This document shows positions 33,970-43,500 of a stretch of DNA of 64,000 bases, one piece after another. Numbering within the stretch: position 1 is the first letter of the stretch; each line of letters begins with the position of its first letter. The translations under genes and the position numbers were made by a program. Source of the stretch: Plutella xylostella (lineage: Eukaryota; Arthropoda; Insecta; Lepidoptera; Plutellidae); NCBI RefSeq assembly GCF_932276165.1, contig NC_064004.1:3978001-4042000 (forward strand). The letters run 5' to 3'. The notes below the pieces were generated by a model. That model was given only the letters and a program-made list of their open reading frames with translations, had not been told where the DNA came from and ran no database searches.

Positions 33970-35831
33970 TACAGGGTGTTAACTTAATTGCGTTGGAGCG
34001 GGAAATGGTAGATACAGCTGATGATACTGAACACGATAAGACATTAAAAAACGTATTTTATTTGCTTTAAGCTGACCAACATAAAACAGTTTTATTTAGT
34101 ACATTTTAAAATTTCATAGTCACCCTATTCAGGTTTAGGTACGTTTGACAGAATGACCATGAACTTGAAAGCCAAGATCAAGGCCAAACAATTCAAAGCC
34201 AAGGTCAATAAAAAAGTATGCGTGCATCTGCACCACACTCGTGGAGCCACATCGTCAAGGTACCTACCGAGATTTTGGGTACTCAAAGTACCCAATCTAT
34301 TGTAGACATTTCATTTTACTCCATAAGTATCACTTTATTGATACACAATTATCTTTTATGAATACAGAACATTTTCATTTTATGCTTCATAACATAGGTC
34401 ACACGTATTCACAGCACAGCACAACATAAAACGAAATGAGGAACAAGGCTTGGTAATCAAAAGATAGAATTGTAGGTACCTTTTCCCTTTTAGGTAATAA
34501 TTGTAAAAAATGATTGTAAACAAGTAAACAACAATGACTGACTGACAGACTAGATCCACAGAGAAGGTAATGACTATCATAAATACTCCATGGTTATGAT
34601 ACGCGAGATTGTTATTATTCTACTGGTATTTAAAGTGAGGCCATACTTATTATGAGGATTTCCGTACTATTCGTTATCAAAGACGTCTCAATCGCAAGTA
34701 CACAACACAAATCGAGATGAGCGAGTGTAAGTAAACCAATTCGTCATTGAAGTAGACCCTGTTATCATCCTGTTATGCATTGTGGTCTTTTAACTTTAGC
34801 TGCATACAGACCGGCCAAACGAACGCCAACGAACGGGTTTTATTTATTTATTTTTATTTATTTATTTATTTTATAAAACTTATACTATCATTACAGAGTA
34901 ACCTAATTCGATAGCAAGCTCAATTTTATTATAATTATAATTAATTTTAACAATGGCAAATCACATACACAATAATACAATAAAAATAACATCTAATCAA
35001 TAAAATAAATCTAAAATCAACATAAAAGCAATTTTCACACAAACATTTCATTACATATTATAAAAATTATTTTTCCTTAATTTATCATTGTAGCATAAAG
35101 CCGACTGTGCAGTTTTAGTAAATTCGTTCAGAGAACAACAAAATATGTCAACTGTCTCTGAGATACAGTTGAGAACGCGGAGGGCGCGGGTGAGCGGGGC
35201 GTCCCGCAGCAGGTTTGTGCGCGCGCGCGGCACGGCCAGTTTTGTTGACCTTCGTTGCTCAATCTGCCCCTGTATTATGTATGATAAATGTCCATCGGTG
35301 GACGTTCGTTGGGCCGGTCTGTACGCATCTTTAGGTAATAAAAGAAAAATAAAATGTGGTAAGTATCAAGGGTGAATACTAAACGCTTACCTTATTCTGA
35401 GTAAAAAGGTTTAATTATTGTTCTGAGCTCCTAGAAAGTCATAAATTATATTCTGTACGATCTATCAAACTTTATGACAATCAGCTGTTTAATTGTTGAT
35501 TAGTATGTCATTAATCACCATGAATAATTTTAATTTTATTTAATAATTGTTACTGTGAAATTAATTACAATCACAGTTACATCAAATAAATCATGAAAAG
35601 TGAAGTTGATAACAAATTTACAGTGTGTGTTCTTTTGCAATCGAATGTCTCATTGGTTATGTGTTTGTGTAGGGTGACCATGTTTTTGATTAAGGTAAAA
35701 CTTTCCACTTTACTTTAGACTTTAAACATAAATATTCGAGATTCTGATGTTTTTTTTCTTAGAAACGTGCTTGGTTAGACTAATACTAACCCCCATTTCC
35801 CGCTCAAACGCATTCTAGTTAACACCCTGTA
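33970..35831. mobile_element. TA-flanked TIR element with LINE insert (twin of 56-1917)
   Basis: TACAGGGTGTTAACT ends and TA on both sides (33968-33969 and 35832-35833). The LINE insert at 34842-35238 is absent from the third copy at 48650-52412. Confidence 0.75.
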
Positions 35832-36896
35832 TAAAACTTGATATTTTGCGTGTTTGACTAAAATATTTTTAAGATAGATTACCATTTTTATTAATTTTAT
35901 TTTCAGATTAAAATAACTGTAGGTATTATAAAACTATTTGGCTTATTGAGATAAAATTAGCCTCATTTAAATGTGAATTTAGTTTAGTTGTATACCTACG
36001 TTGTATAGTAACTACTTTTTCCGTAACACAGATTGGTCAAAATTTTCTAAAACTGATAATTCTACAGTTTTTAATTATTTAACAATTTTTGATCCTTTGA
36101 ACTTATGAGGTGGAAAAAATCTAGGTATGATAGCATAACCATAATTCACCACTACCAACATACAAAAAAAACAGCTATCCGAGGGCAAACCACGTTTTTA
36201 GACTTGCCCATCACCTATTTTGAGGTCTGGATCCGCGCCTGAGTCACCAGAGCCTTCTTCCACCTTTCTTGTGAGGTGGTACTGGCAGCATCGACGGTGT
36301 TATACACCTTGAGCTCCACATAAAACTCCCCTTCCGTGGGAGCGGCGCGACGAACGTGACCGCTGGCAACTCGCGTCACGATACTGGAGCCCAGCTGATG
36401 CTGCTCTGGGCAGGTTTTCGCGACCTTCTCGGCGTCGCGAATAATTGCGAAGAGATCTCCAGCCGGCTTCTTCTTAGTGGTAGATCTGTGAAAAAGAAAT
36501 AAAGATAAGATGACTATTTAACTAAAAAATAAGAATATTATTACTGGTCTGTGTATTTATTTATCTAGTCAGAAAGTAGGTCTACAATAGAGCGAAGTGG
36601 TGATGAATCGAGCTAGCAAACGTAACGCATTCACGTGACACAAACAGTTAAGAAACTAACCAAAATTTTACAAGTTAACTACAATGGGACCTTTTTGTAA
36701 TACAGTTAGGTTTTAAAATTCTCGCGCTAAATTGTTCAATTAAATTAGTTGTTATTTTATAAAATTATAGTAGGTACTTTATGTATATATTATTTATTTA
36801 TGTAGATAATATTTCTTTGTAAAAGTGGTTCAATTGCAATTTCCTTAGTAAAATGATGATTAAAGAAATTTCATTCTGAATTTAAAATGTTTTATT

Positions 36897-36965
36897 ATAC
36901 AGGGTGTTGCAAAAAGGATATGCGAAGCCGAAAGTAGGTGACTCAGGGGGTCAAACTAAACTAGA
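36897..36965 (+). repeat. Fragment of TACAGGGTGTTGCAAAA repeat family
   Basis: It shares TACAGGGTGTTGCAAAAAGG and the following GCCGAAA with the MITE-like unit near 46267 and, inverted, near 55966. It lies in the intron between the last two exons of the accessory gene. Confidence 0.45.
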
Positions 36966-37969
36966 ATAGGGAGTTTTGTCAATTAAAGAATTCGTTAAAG
37001 TACTTTGTCAGAATATTAAATATGAAAGTATTGATTGCTTACCTAGCCGCTTCCTCGTTGGAACTCGACGCCTTGCGCTTGGAGCCCGCTGGAGACTTCG
37101 GCTTCCTGCTCAGCTGCACAGGATATTCTAACTCTGAGTCCGACCTGGAATAAATAAAAAAAGATTTTTGGTTTTAATAATGATTAGAAAAGCCTACAGT
37201 AGAACGGAAAAAAATATAATTATAATTAAATAACCTAACGAAGCTAAGGTTAAAAACCCTCGATATTAAAACAAATGAGTGTATAAATTAAGTACGGAAC
37301 CCAAATCGGTTCACCCGTTTAAGATCTAGGAAAGACATACAGACAAGTCAAACTAATTAGTCGTACAGAGGAACACAGAAACATAAGGATGAAAGTTACA
37401 TTATTGATTGCTTACCTAGCCTCGTTGGAACTCGTCGTAGCCTTGCGCTTGGAGCCTGCTGGAGACTTCTGCTTCTTGCTTAGCTGCACAGGATATTCAA
37501 ACTCTGAGTCCGACCTGGAAGAATTATTAAAAAAAAAAACAACTTTAGTTTACATAATGATAAGGATTAAGACGTACAGTCTCGGTGAGAAAAACTGACT
37601 GTCTCCGAAAGTACAGTTGAATAGAGAAAATAAAGACATAAAAATTTAATACAAGAAAAAAATATTAGTTGTAGTTATACTCACTAACATTTCGATATCA
37701 GGAAATTGGATACGACGAGAAGCTAGCGACAAGTAGCGAGGTGATCGCAGAGAGTAACACGCACAGAGTAACGAGATGGTACTGAAGACGATTTCGGCAC
37801 TGAAGAGTTTTAGGGAAATCGTTAAATATACAGGTTTATATAGTTTTTCTTGTGTTTAAATTTAAGTATCAAGTACTGATTTAAAACAAAAATGAAAATG
37901 AGCTTTGTTCGTAGGATTAATTATGTTTATAAATCGGAAGCAAAAACAATAGTTATTACATTTTGGTTT

Positions 37970-38173
37970 CAAACACCTTAAATTTTTGCACCACCTCCAA
38001 AAAGCATATGCCCAACCAGTCATGTTGGCCTCCGGCGAGGTCACGCCAGTACGCAATAGCCATAGAGTCAGCATATTTCGGAGACCAATTGATGCGGTCG
38101 CGCAACTTGCGTCATTCAGTGAAAACAATAATATCGTATTACTTGTCAGGAAGTTGTGCAATCTGAAGTAAGT
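37970..38173 (-). pseudogene. Unidentified coding relic near Polinton right end
   Basis: Leftward from a possible splice acceptor near 38173, one frame reads as protein-like sequence (for example WSPKYADSMAIAYWRDLAGG and WLGICFLEVVQKFKVFETK) ending in TAA, but with two in-frame stops in its first part. The last about 50 codons are open. The composition (Trp, aliphatic and charged residues in alternation) looks coding. The family is unknown. It could be a decayed Polinton accessory gene or a host exon whose splice sites I misplace. Confidence 0.35.
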
Positions 38174-39149
38174 GCAGGGCTTAACATAGGTATGAAATGA
38201 AAATAGTCCAAGAGCCGTGTATTGTAATTTGGTTGATTCAAATATTTATTGTTTAAATAGCTTGATCGTTTCAAGTTTTTTTTTTTGTTTTTTGTGATAC
38301 CTACTGAAAGCGATCACTATAACGTATGCTTCTACTATAGGTACATATATAAAAATAAAAAATGATTGTATTTATGTATGGCTACTTATAACGTAGATTA
38401 CGTGGATATAAACATTGATACTTGCATAGGTAACAAGCAAGCTACCGAATGAAAAAAGAAAAAAACTTCTAAGTAGTAGTACAACTTTAATAAGTACTAA
38501 TAATACCAAACAAACTTCTAAGTAGTAGTACAACTTTAATAAGTACTAATAATACAAATTATTTGAAGTATTTAAAGATAATATAATTTAGAAGTTTATC
38601 GCATATTATTGTAAGAATGTTTTTTTCTGTCTTGCTCCTGGTCTACTATTTAGGTATGACATAGATAGTAAACCTTTTTTAGGATTAGAACTATAAATGT
38701 TTTTATATTTTTTTAAGGATTATTGAAATTCATTAGTTATCCATTTTTTTATACTGATAAGTCATGTAGGTAATATTATCTGAGATTACAAAAAACTGAG
38801 AAGTTTTGTCTGCGTCAGGTCTGGGTCACAGATAATTACTTTGAGCAATAAATAAATGAAAACCAAATATAAAGTCAGGAACGAGACAGTACAACTTATA
38901 CTATTTGGTGTGTGCAGGGTATAATTATGCTTGGAATAAATTAATAATAACTCCTTGAAGTTGCAATTATGAACCACTGATTACTAACCCCTGTCGGTTA
39001 CCTACACCGCATACATAGTCAGTCATAATACCGTTCTAATCAAAGTGTCAGTGAAGTTGTTATTATGCAGTAAATTAAATTAAAATAATCCTAATAAAGG
39101 ATACCCAAAGAGGATGTAGTTAAAGTTTCATAATTCTGTAAAATGTTCT

Positions 39150-39660
39150 GTATTTGCTGTAATAAAAGATATACAGGAGACGTCAATCTGATCACATATT
39201 TTTTGCGGGAACATAAGGTGTTCTCAGTGTTTCTACTACATGAAATATAATACAGGTAAAAATACGAGTATTTCTTAGTTTTGCCAATAAAATAACTCAT
39301 TGTAAATTTTGTGTCACTCTAACGAGTTTGCAAATTAAATTTGGGGTGTTGAATCTTTCTTACAATGGGAGACGTTAATCTGACCACAAAATTGAATTGA
39401 GACGAACTGTAATTTTTTGTGTCACTGTTAACATGAGAGACCAACACGAGACGTCAATCTGATCGCAAAGATATTTGTGGTGTTGAATCTTTCTAACAGT
39501 GGGAGACGTCAATCTGATCGCAAAATATTATAAAGTCGAAAATTCTATGTTTTGTGTCATTGTCTGAAAAATCATCACGAGAAGTCAAACTGACACCAGA
39601 TTTATTTGTAAGACTGAAACATGTTAGAGTGGGAGACGCCAATCTGGTCACGAAATATAA
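39150..39660 (+). repeat. Subterminal array of GAGACGTCAATCTGATC motifs
   Basis: Six copies of the motif or close variants start at about 39177, 39369, 39448, 39503, 39579 and 39633. The last four alternate 55 and 76 bp, giving a higher-order unit of about 131 bp with a shared TTGAATCTTTCTxACA lead. It lies 310 bp inside the Polinton right TIR. Only the right end has it. Confidence 0.7.
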
Positions 39661-39971
39661 TGTAATTGGACAAAATATAAATAATACAAGTATATTTTAC
39701 CCTAAAAAATATTTTATGTCATCGAAGAAGCGAAAAAGACATCTCAATAATACCGTGAATAATAATATGTGCTGTTGTATCTTTAATTATGGTTATTCAA
39801 TCTATCTTTTTGATATACAAGAGTCGGTATAACTTGGGAATCCTTTAACTAATGTTATGGTGTGTTGTGCTTAAATGTTTTTGCTCGTTGGTTTTTTTGG
39901 TGAGTACCTAGCATTTAACCTGTTTTTTAATTTCTTTGTAAAACCATATCATCGTTTTTTAAGTGCAAGTA

Positions 39972-40138
39972 ATTTTCGTTCATCGGTTGGACCAAGACGG
40001 TTACACTCCGATATTATTGGGTGTTCTATTACACCTTGCATTCGATTGGGCGAACGACGAGACGCGCCGCCGTCGGCGCGGTGAGAAGTGAGCTCAAACG
40101 AATGCAAGGTGGAATAGAATGCCCAATAATATCCTACT
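39972..40138. repeat. Polinton right TIR with terminal palindromic arm
   Basis: The 123-bp TIR (39972-40094) is followed by 40099-40133, which folds back on 40010-40044 (ATATTATTGGG and CACCTTGCATTCG against their complements, a few mismatches). The arm is missing at the left end. Confidence 0.75.
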
Positions 40139-40582
40139 ACCATACGTTTTTATTGTCGTTCAAATAATTCATTTGCCGTTCATAATCCGCTTCATTTGTT
40201 TGCCTGTTTTTCATAATCCATTGAGTTAAAATGTGTCTATAATGTGTAGTTCCACCTCCTTGATACTACGTACACATCTCAGTAACTCAGTATTAATAAT
40301 ATTGGGTCAGTAAATTGTTGCGGGCGGCGAAATAATTCGCATCATCCGCCCACGCTGATTAAACTGATACGAAACACAACTCCCCTTCGATAAATTTTAA
40401 AAATAAACACGTCTTCACATTTGCAATTTTCCCTCCAGTCGCATGGAACCCGCCATCTTGGATCGGTGGTCTGTGAAAAGCCCGCGCTTTTCGTCAAACC
40501 AAACTTTTTTTACTTTTTAATTTGATTCTTAAACCGGAGACTAGGAAGTTAATCTAACAGCCTGCTCTGGTTAAAATTAATA
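40139..40582 (+). promoter_or_regulatory. Probable host promoter and 5' UTR
   Basis: This 445-bp stretch separates the Polinton from the first host exon. It contains CGCCATCTTG (40451-40460), the YY1/Pleiohomeotic core often found at promoters. No TATA box is positioned convincingly. Confidence 0.35.
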
Positions 40583-43500
40583 ATGGCAACGGTAAATACC
40601 AAGTTATGTTTTCGGTGGATAGTGATTTCAGTAATATTGTTAACAATAAGTGCTAAAAGTCTTGCTAAGTTGTCTGAAAATAAAACCTCTGCTGAAAGGA
40701 CTCCGCCGGCCCGGCCGGCCCCCGAACCAGTGAAGACAGTTAACAAAGTAAGTTATTACTACCATCCAAAGGGCAAAAGACACGTCCTAATCATAAGCTT
40801 ATTTAAGTAAAGTTGTGTAAGCAAGGTGATAGGTTACCTACATTCATTAGCGATTAGGTAGATGTAGGTACCTGTCTACAGTATGCGGACATAGGCAGTC
40901 CCGTGTTCGAGGCAAAGTTATAGATATAGATCATCATCAGCCAATAATCATCCACTGCTAGACATAGGCCTCTCCCAAGGAGCGTCACAACACTCGGTCC
41001 TCGGCCTTCCTCATCCAACCACTACCCGCCACCCGCCTAAGGTCGTCAGCCCAGCGGGCAGGAGGGTTTTTAAAACTTATAATTACTTATACTTATCTAT
41101 ATCTCGGCCATTCCTCGGCCGAGATATAGATAAGCATAAGTAATTATAAGTTTTAAAATCACTTGTGTTTTTCCGGGTCAAAGTGGCAAAGTTACCGCAA
41201 AAACTTGGATATTATTTGAACGAAAAAGATTTAAATTAAAATGCCGGTATGACATTGAAGTTTTCTATTTTCAAAATTCAAAATGTGTCCGGCCACCTGC
41301 GCCCACGAAAACGAAACATAAAATAATTGTTTATGATAAATTGGTCGTTAAATAACCGCCGTGTTTTATTATCTTTTTTACTCACCGAATGTCCAGTCTG
41401 ACGTTTAAACTAGGCTGTTTACCTAGCTGCAAAATCAAAATATGTAGTATGAAATGTCGTAGGTATCTTATCTAGTATCAAACATTGTGGAACTCCTTAC
41501 CTTAATACAGTATCAGAAGGGCTAGCACGGGCGCATTTAAGACGTGACAAAAGTTTTCCATCTCGCTCACTCACATCGCGCAGCCACAAGAGCGAGCGCG
41601 ACGGAGAACTTTTGTCACGTCTTAATTGCACCCCGTGCTAGCCCTTCAGGGGTTAGGCCCCGCACCTAATTTATTGAACTCTTTATCGCACAAATATATG
41701 AATGAATAAGTGTACAAGAAGTGGACTTAATGCTAAAAGCATTTTCTATTAGTCAACCTACAGGAGGTACTTTACCTACCTTATGCTTTCTTCAGGGGCG
41801 TATTTAAAGATTGCGCGCCCTGGGCTCCTGTAGTTTTCCGCCCCATCAAGGAATGAAAGAAAACAAAAAGAGCAGTCAGTGTATAGTACCTATCGACCTA
41901 CACATGTATAAGAACATTGTGGTAATGGATTTGCATAGATAATGATATCTTCCGAACAAAAAAAAAGTTTTTTCTGGATAGACGAGTACATTTTAGAACT
42001 TTTAGAAATTAACTTTGGGGACTGAGTGAGGCATTTTTTATTTCTTTAGATTTCCTTAAAAAATATAGAGGCGGAAAAAAATAGACTAGTCCACCGGTTC
42101 AAATAAAATAATAATAAAAAAAATAAAAAAACCGACTTGTTGGTGCGGTGACAAAGTAATCTGAAGAAATATGGCACCAACTCCAAAAAAGAACAGTTCC
42201 TGCTTAGATATATTTGTACTGTCACATACGAGTGGAATTTGTGTAAACCTTAAATTATTTCTTACATTTTAGTGGTTTTTTGAAGTCGGTTTTTTTATTT
42301 TTTTATTATTATGTTATTTTATAGTTTTTAGTTTATTTGCAATAATTTTCAATCAAAAGTAAGGTGCAAATGATACCAAAAAGTCCTACTAATCAATACG
42401 AATCATTCAAGCCTAAACACGAAGTAGTTGCTATATACCGTTGAGGAGTTCCCCTGGCTGCCTTCCGTTTCCATCATCAGATCAGCTCAAGGTCACCATC
42501 ATATTTTTTTGTTATAAGAACTATATTTACGTTCTTAATTTCATAAGAATCGGTTAATATGTGCCCAAAATGGAAATTCATACCCTGTTTTTACCCCTTT
42601 ACCCACCCTTGGGGGTGAGATAAAAATCTGAAAAAAAATGGGACCACCTGGGAGCTCAACCCAATACAACAAAAAAAGAATTTTCAAAATCGGTTCATAA
42701 ACGGCGGAGTAATCGGTGAACATACATAAAAAAAATATCCCGACGAATTGAGAACCTCCTCCTTTTTTTGAAGTCGGTTAAAAAGAACAAAGGCCGGCTT
42801 TCATACTTAAACCATCAGGCACTGCTCATCACCAAAATACCTCGGAGTGACCCTGGAAAGATCTCTCACGTACAAAACCCACTGCCAAAACACCAAGAAG
42901 AAATTCAGCTCCCGAAACAAACTTCTGCGATGGCTTACGTCTACCAGCTGGGTTCTACGAACAAGTAGCCTAGCACTCTGCTTCTCAGCCGAATTTGCCT
43001 GCCCCACATGGGCGAGATTCCTATTCCTCAGAGCCAGAAGACAAAAGTCTTCAACCGGTGCGTCCTGCCAGTGATGACGTATGGTGCACAGACGTGGACA
43101 CTGACGGTAGGACTGGTCCACCGATTAAAAGTAGCTCAGCGTGCTATGGAGAGAGCTATGCTTGGGGTTTCTCTGATGGATCGTATCAGAAATGAGGTTA
43201 TCCGTCAGAGGACTAAGGTTACCGACATAGCTGTCAAAAATGCAAGCTGAAGTGGCAGTGGGCTGGTCATATCTGCCGAAGAACCGATAACCGTTGGGGT
43301 AGACGAGTTCTCGAGTGGAGACCACGAACAGGCAAACGCAGTGTGGGACGCTCCTGCCCGCTGGACTGACGACCTTAGGCGGGTCGCGGGTAGTGGTTGG
43401 ATGAGAAAGGCCGAGGACCGAGTGTTGTGGCGCTCCTTGGGAGAGGCCTATGTCCAGCAGTGGATGATTATTGGCTGATGATGATATGGGCAAGATCCGC

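Larger units (their letters stand above)
29269..36241 (+). mobile_element. Complete 6973-bp non-autonomous hAT composite
   Basis: Termini CAGGCGCGGATCC and GGATCCGCGCCTG are flanked by an exact 8-bp duplication AGTCACCA (29261-29268 and 36242-36249), diagnostic of hAT. The subterminal GGGCATGCCCATCAC and TTGCCCATCACC motifs match the 2.3-kb copies at 48977 and 53278. Nested inside are a 3.1-kb TIR element (about 30696-33818, with a Harbinger-like one at 31037-33197) and a TA-flanked element (33970-35831) with a LINE tail (34842-35238). No transposase is present. It is the inverted twin of the left-edge copy. Confidence 0.92.
29134..37690 (-). pseudogene. Spliced Polinton accessory gene, split by a hAT insertion
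   Basis: A minus-strand gene in pieces. Two near-identical exons (37416-37514, 99 bp, and 37043-37144, 102 bp) encode an acidic SDSE start followed by Lys/Arg/Ser-rich modules (SPAGSKRKA). A final exon begins at the acceptor near 36486 and runs to 36242, is interrupted by the 6973-bp hAT, and resumes from about 29268 to a stop at 29134. The 8-bp duplication AGTCACCA lies at the break. The coding phase continues across it, so the gene was open when hit. The first exon is unclear (an ATG at 37690 is followed by a GTGAGT donor, but the phase does not fit). The product is not recognised; no domain can be named. Confidence 0.6.
11687..40138. mobile_element. Polinton/Maverick (adintovirus-like) element, interrupted by later TEs
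   Basis: TIRs of 123 bp (11687-11809 and 39972-40094, one mismatch noticed, no indel) bracket a set of genes diagnostic of Polintons: protein-primed PolB, retroviral-type integrase with chromodomain, packaging ATPase, adenain-like protease, penton and double-jelly-roll major capsid, plus a phospholipase A2 protein. Subtracting the insertions at 12186-17089 and 29269-36249 leaves about 16.6 kb, the usual size. The right side extends the TIR with a palindromic arm and may end at CCTACT (40138). The left side lacks that arm, so the true left terminus and target duplication are not resolved. Most capsid and replication frames are open, pointing to a fairly young copy, but the broken ATPase makes this copy non-autonomous. 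Confidence 0.8.

Noticed and set aside
1..36241. The 6.6-kb inverted repeats as the Polinton's own terminal repeats
   Set aside because: The right copy has hAT ends and an 8-bp duplication and sits inside a Polinton gene, and a separate 123-bp TIR pair brackets the Polinton genes.
39150..39660. CRISPR array
   Set aside because: Repeats are degenerate, spacing is uneven, and the context is eukaryotic.
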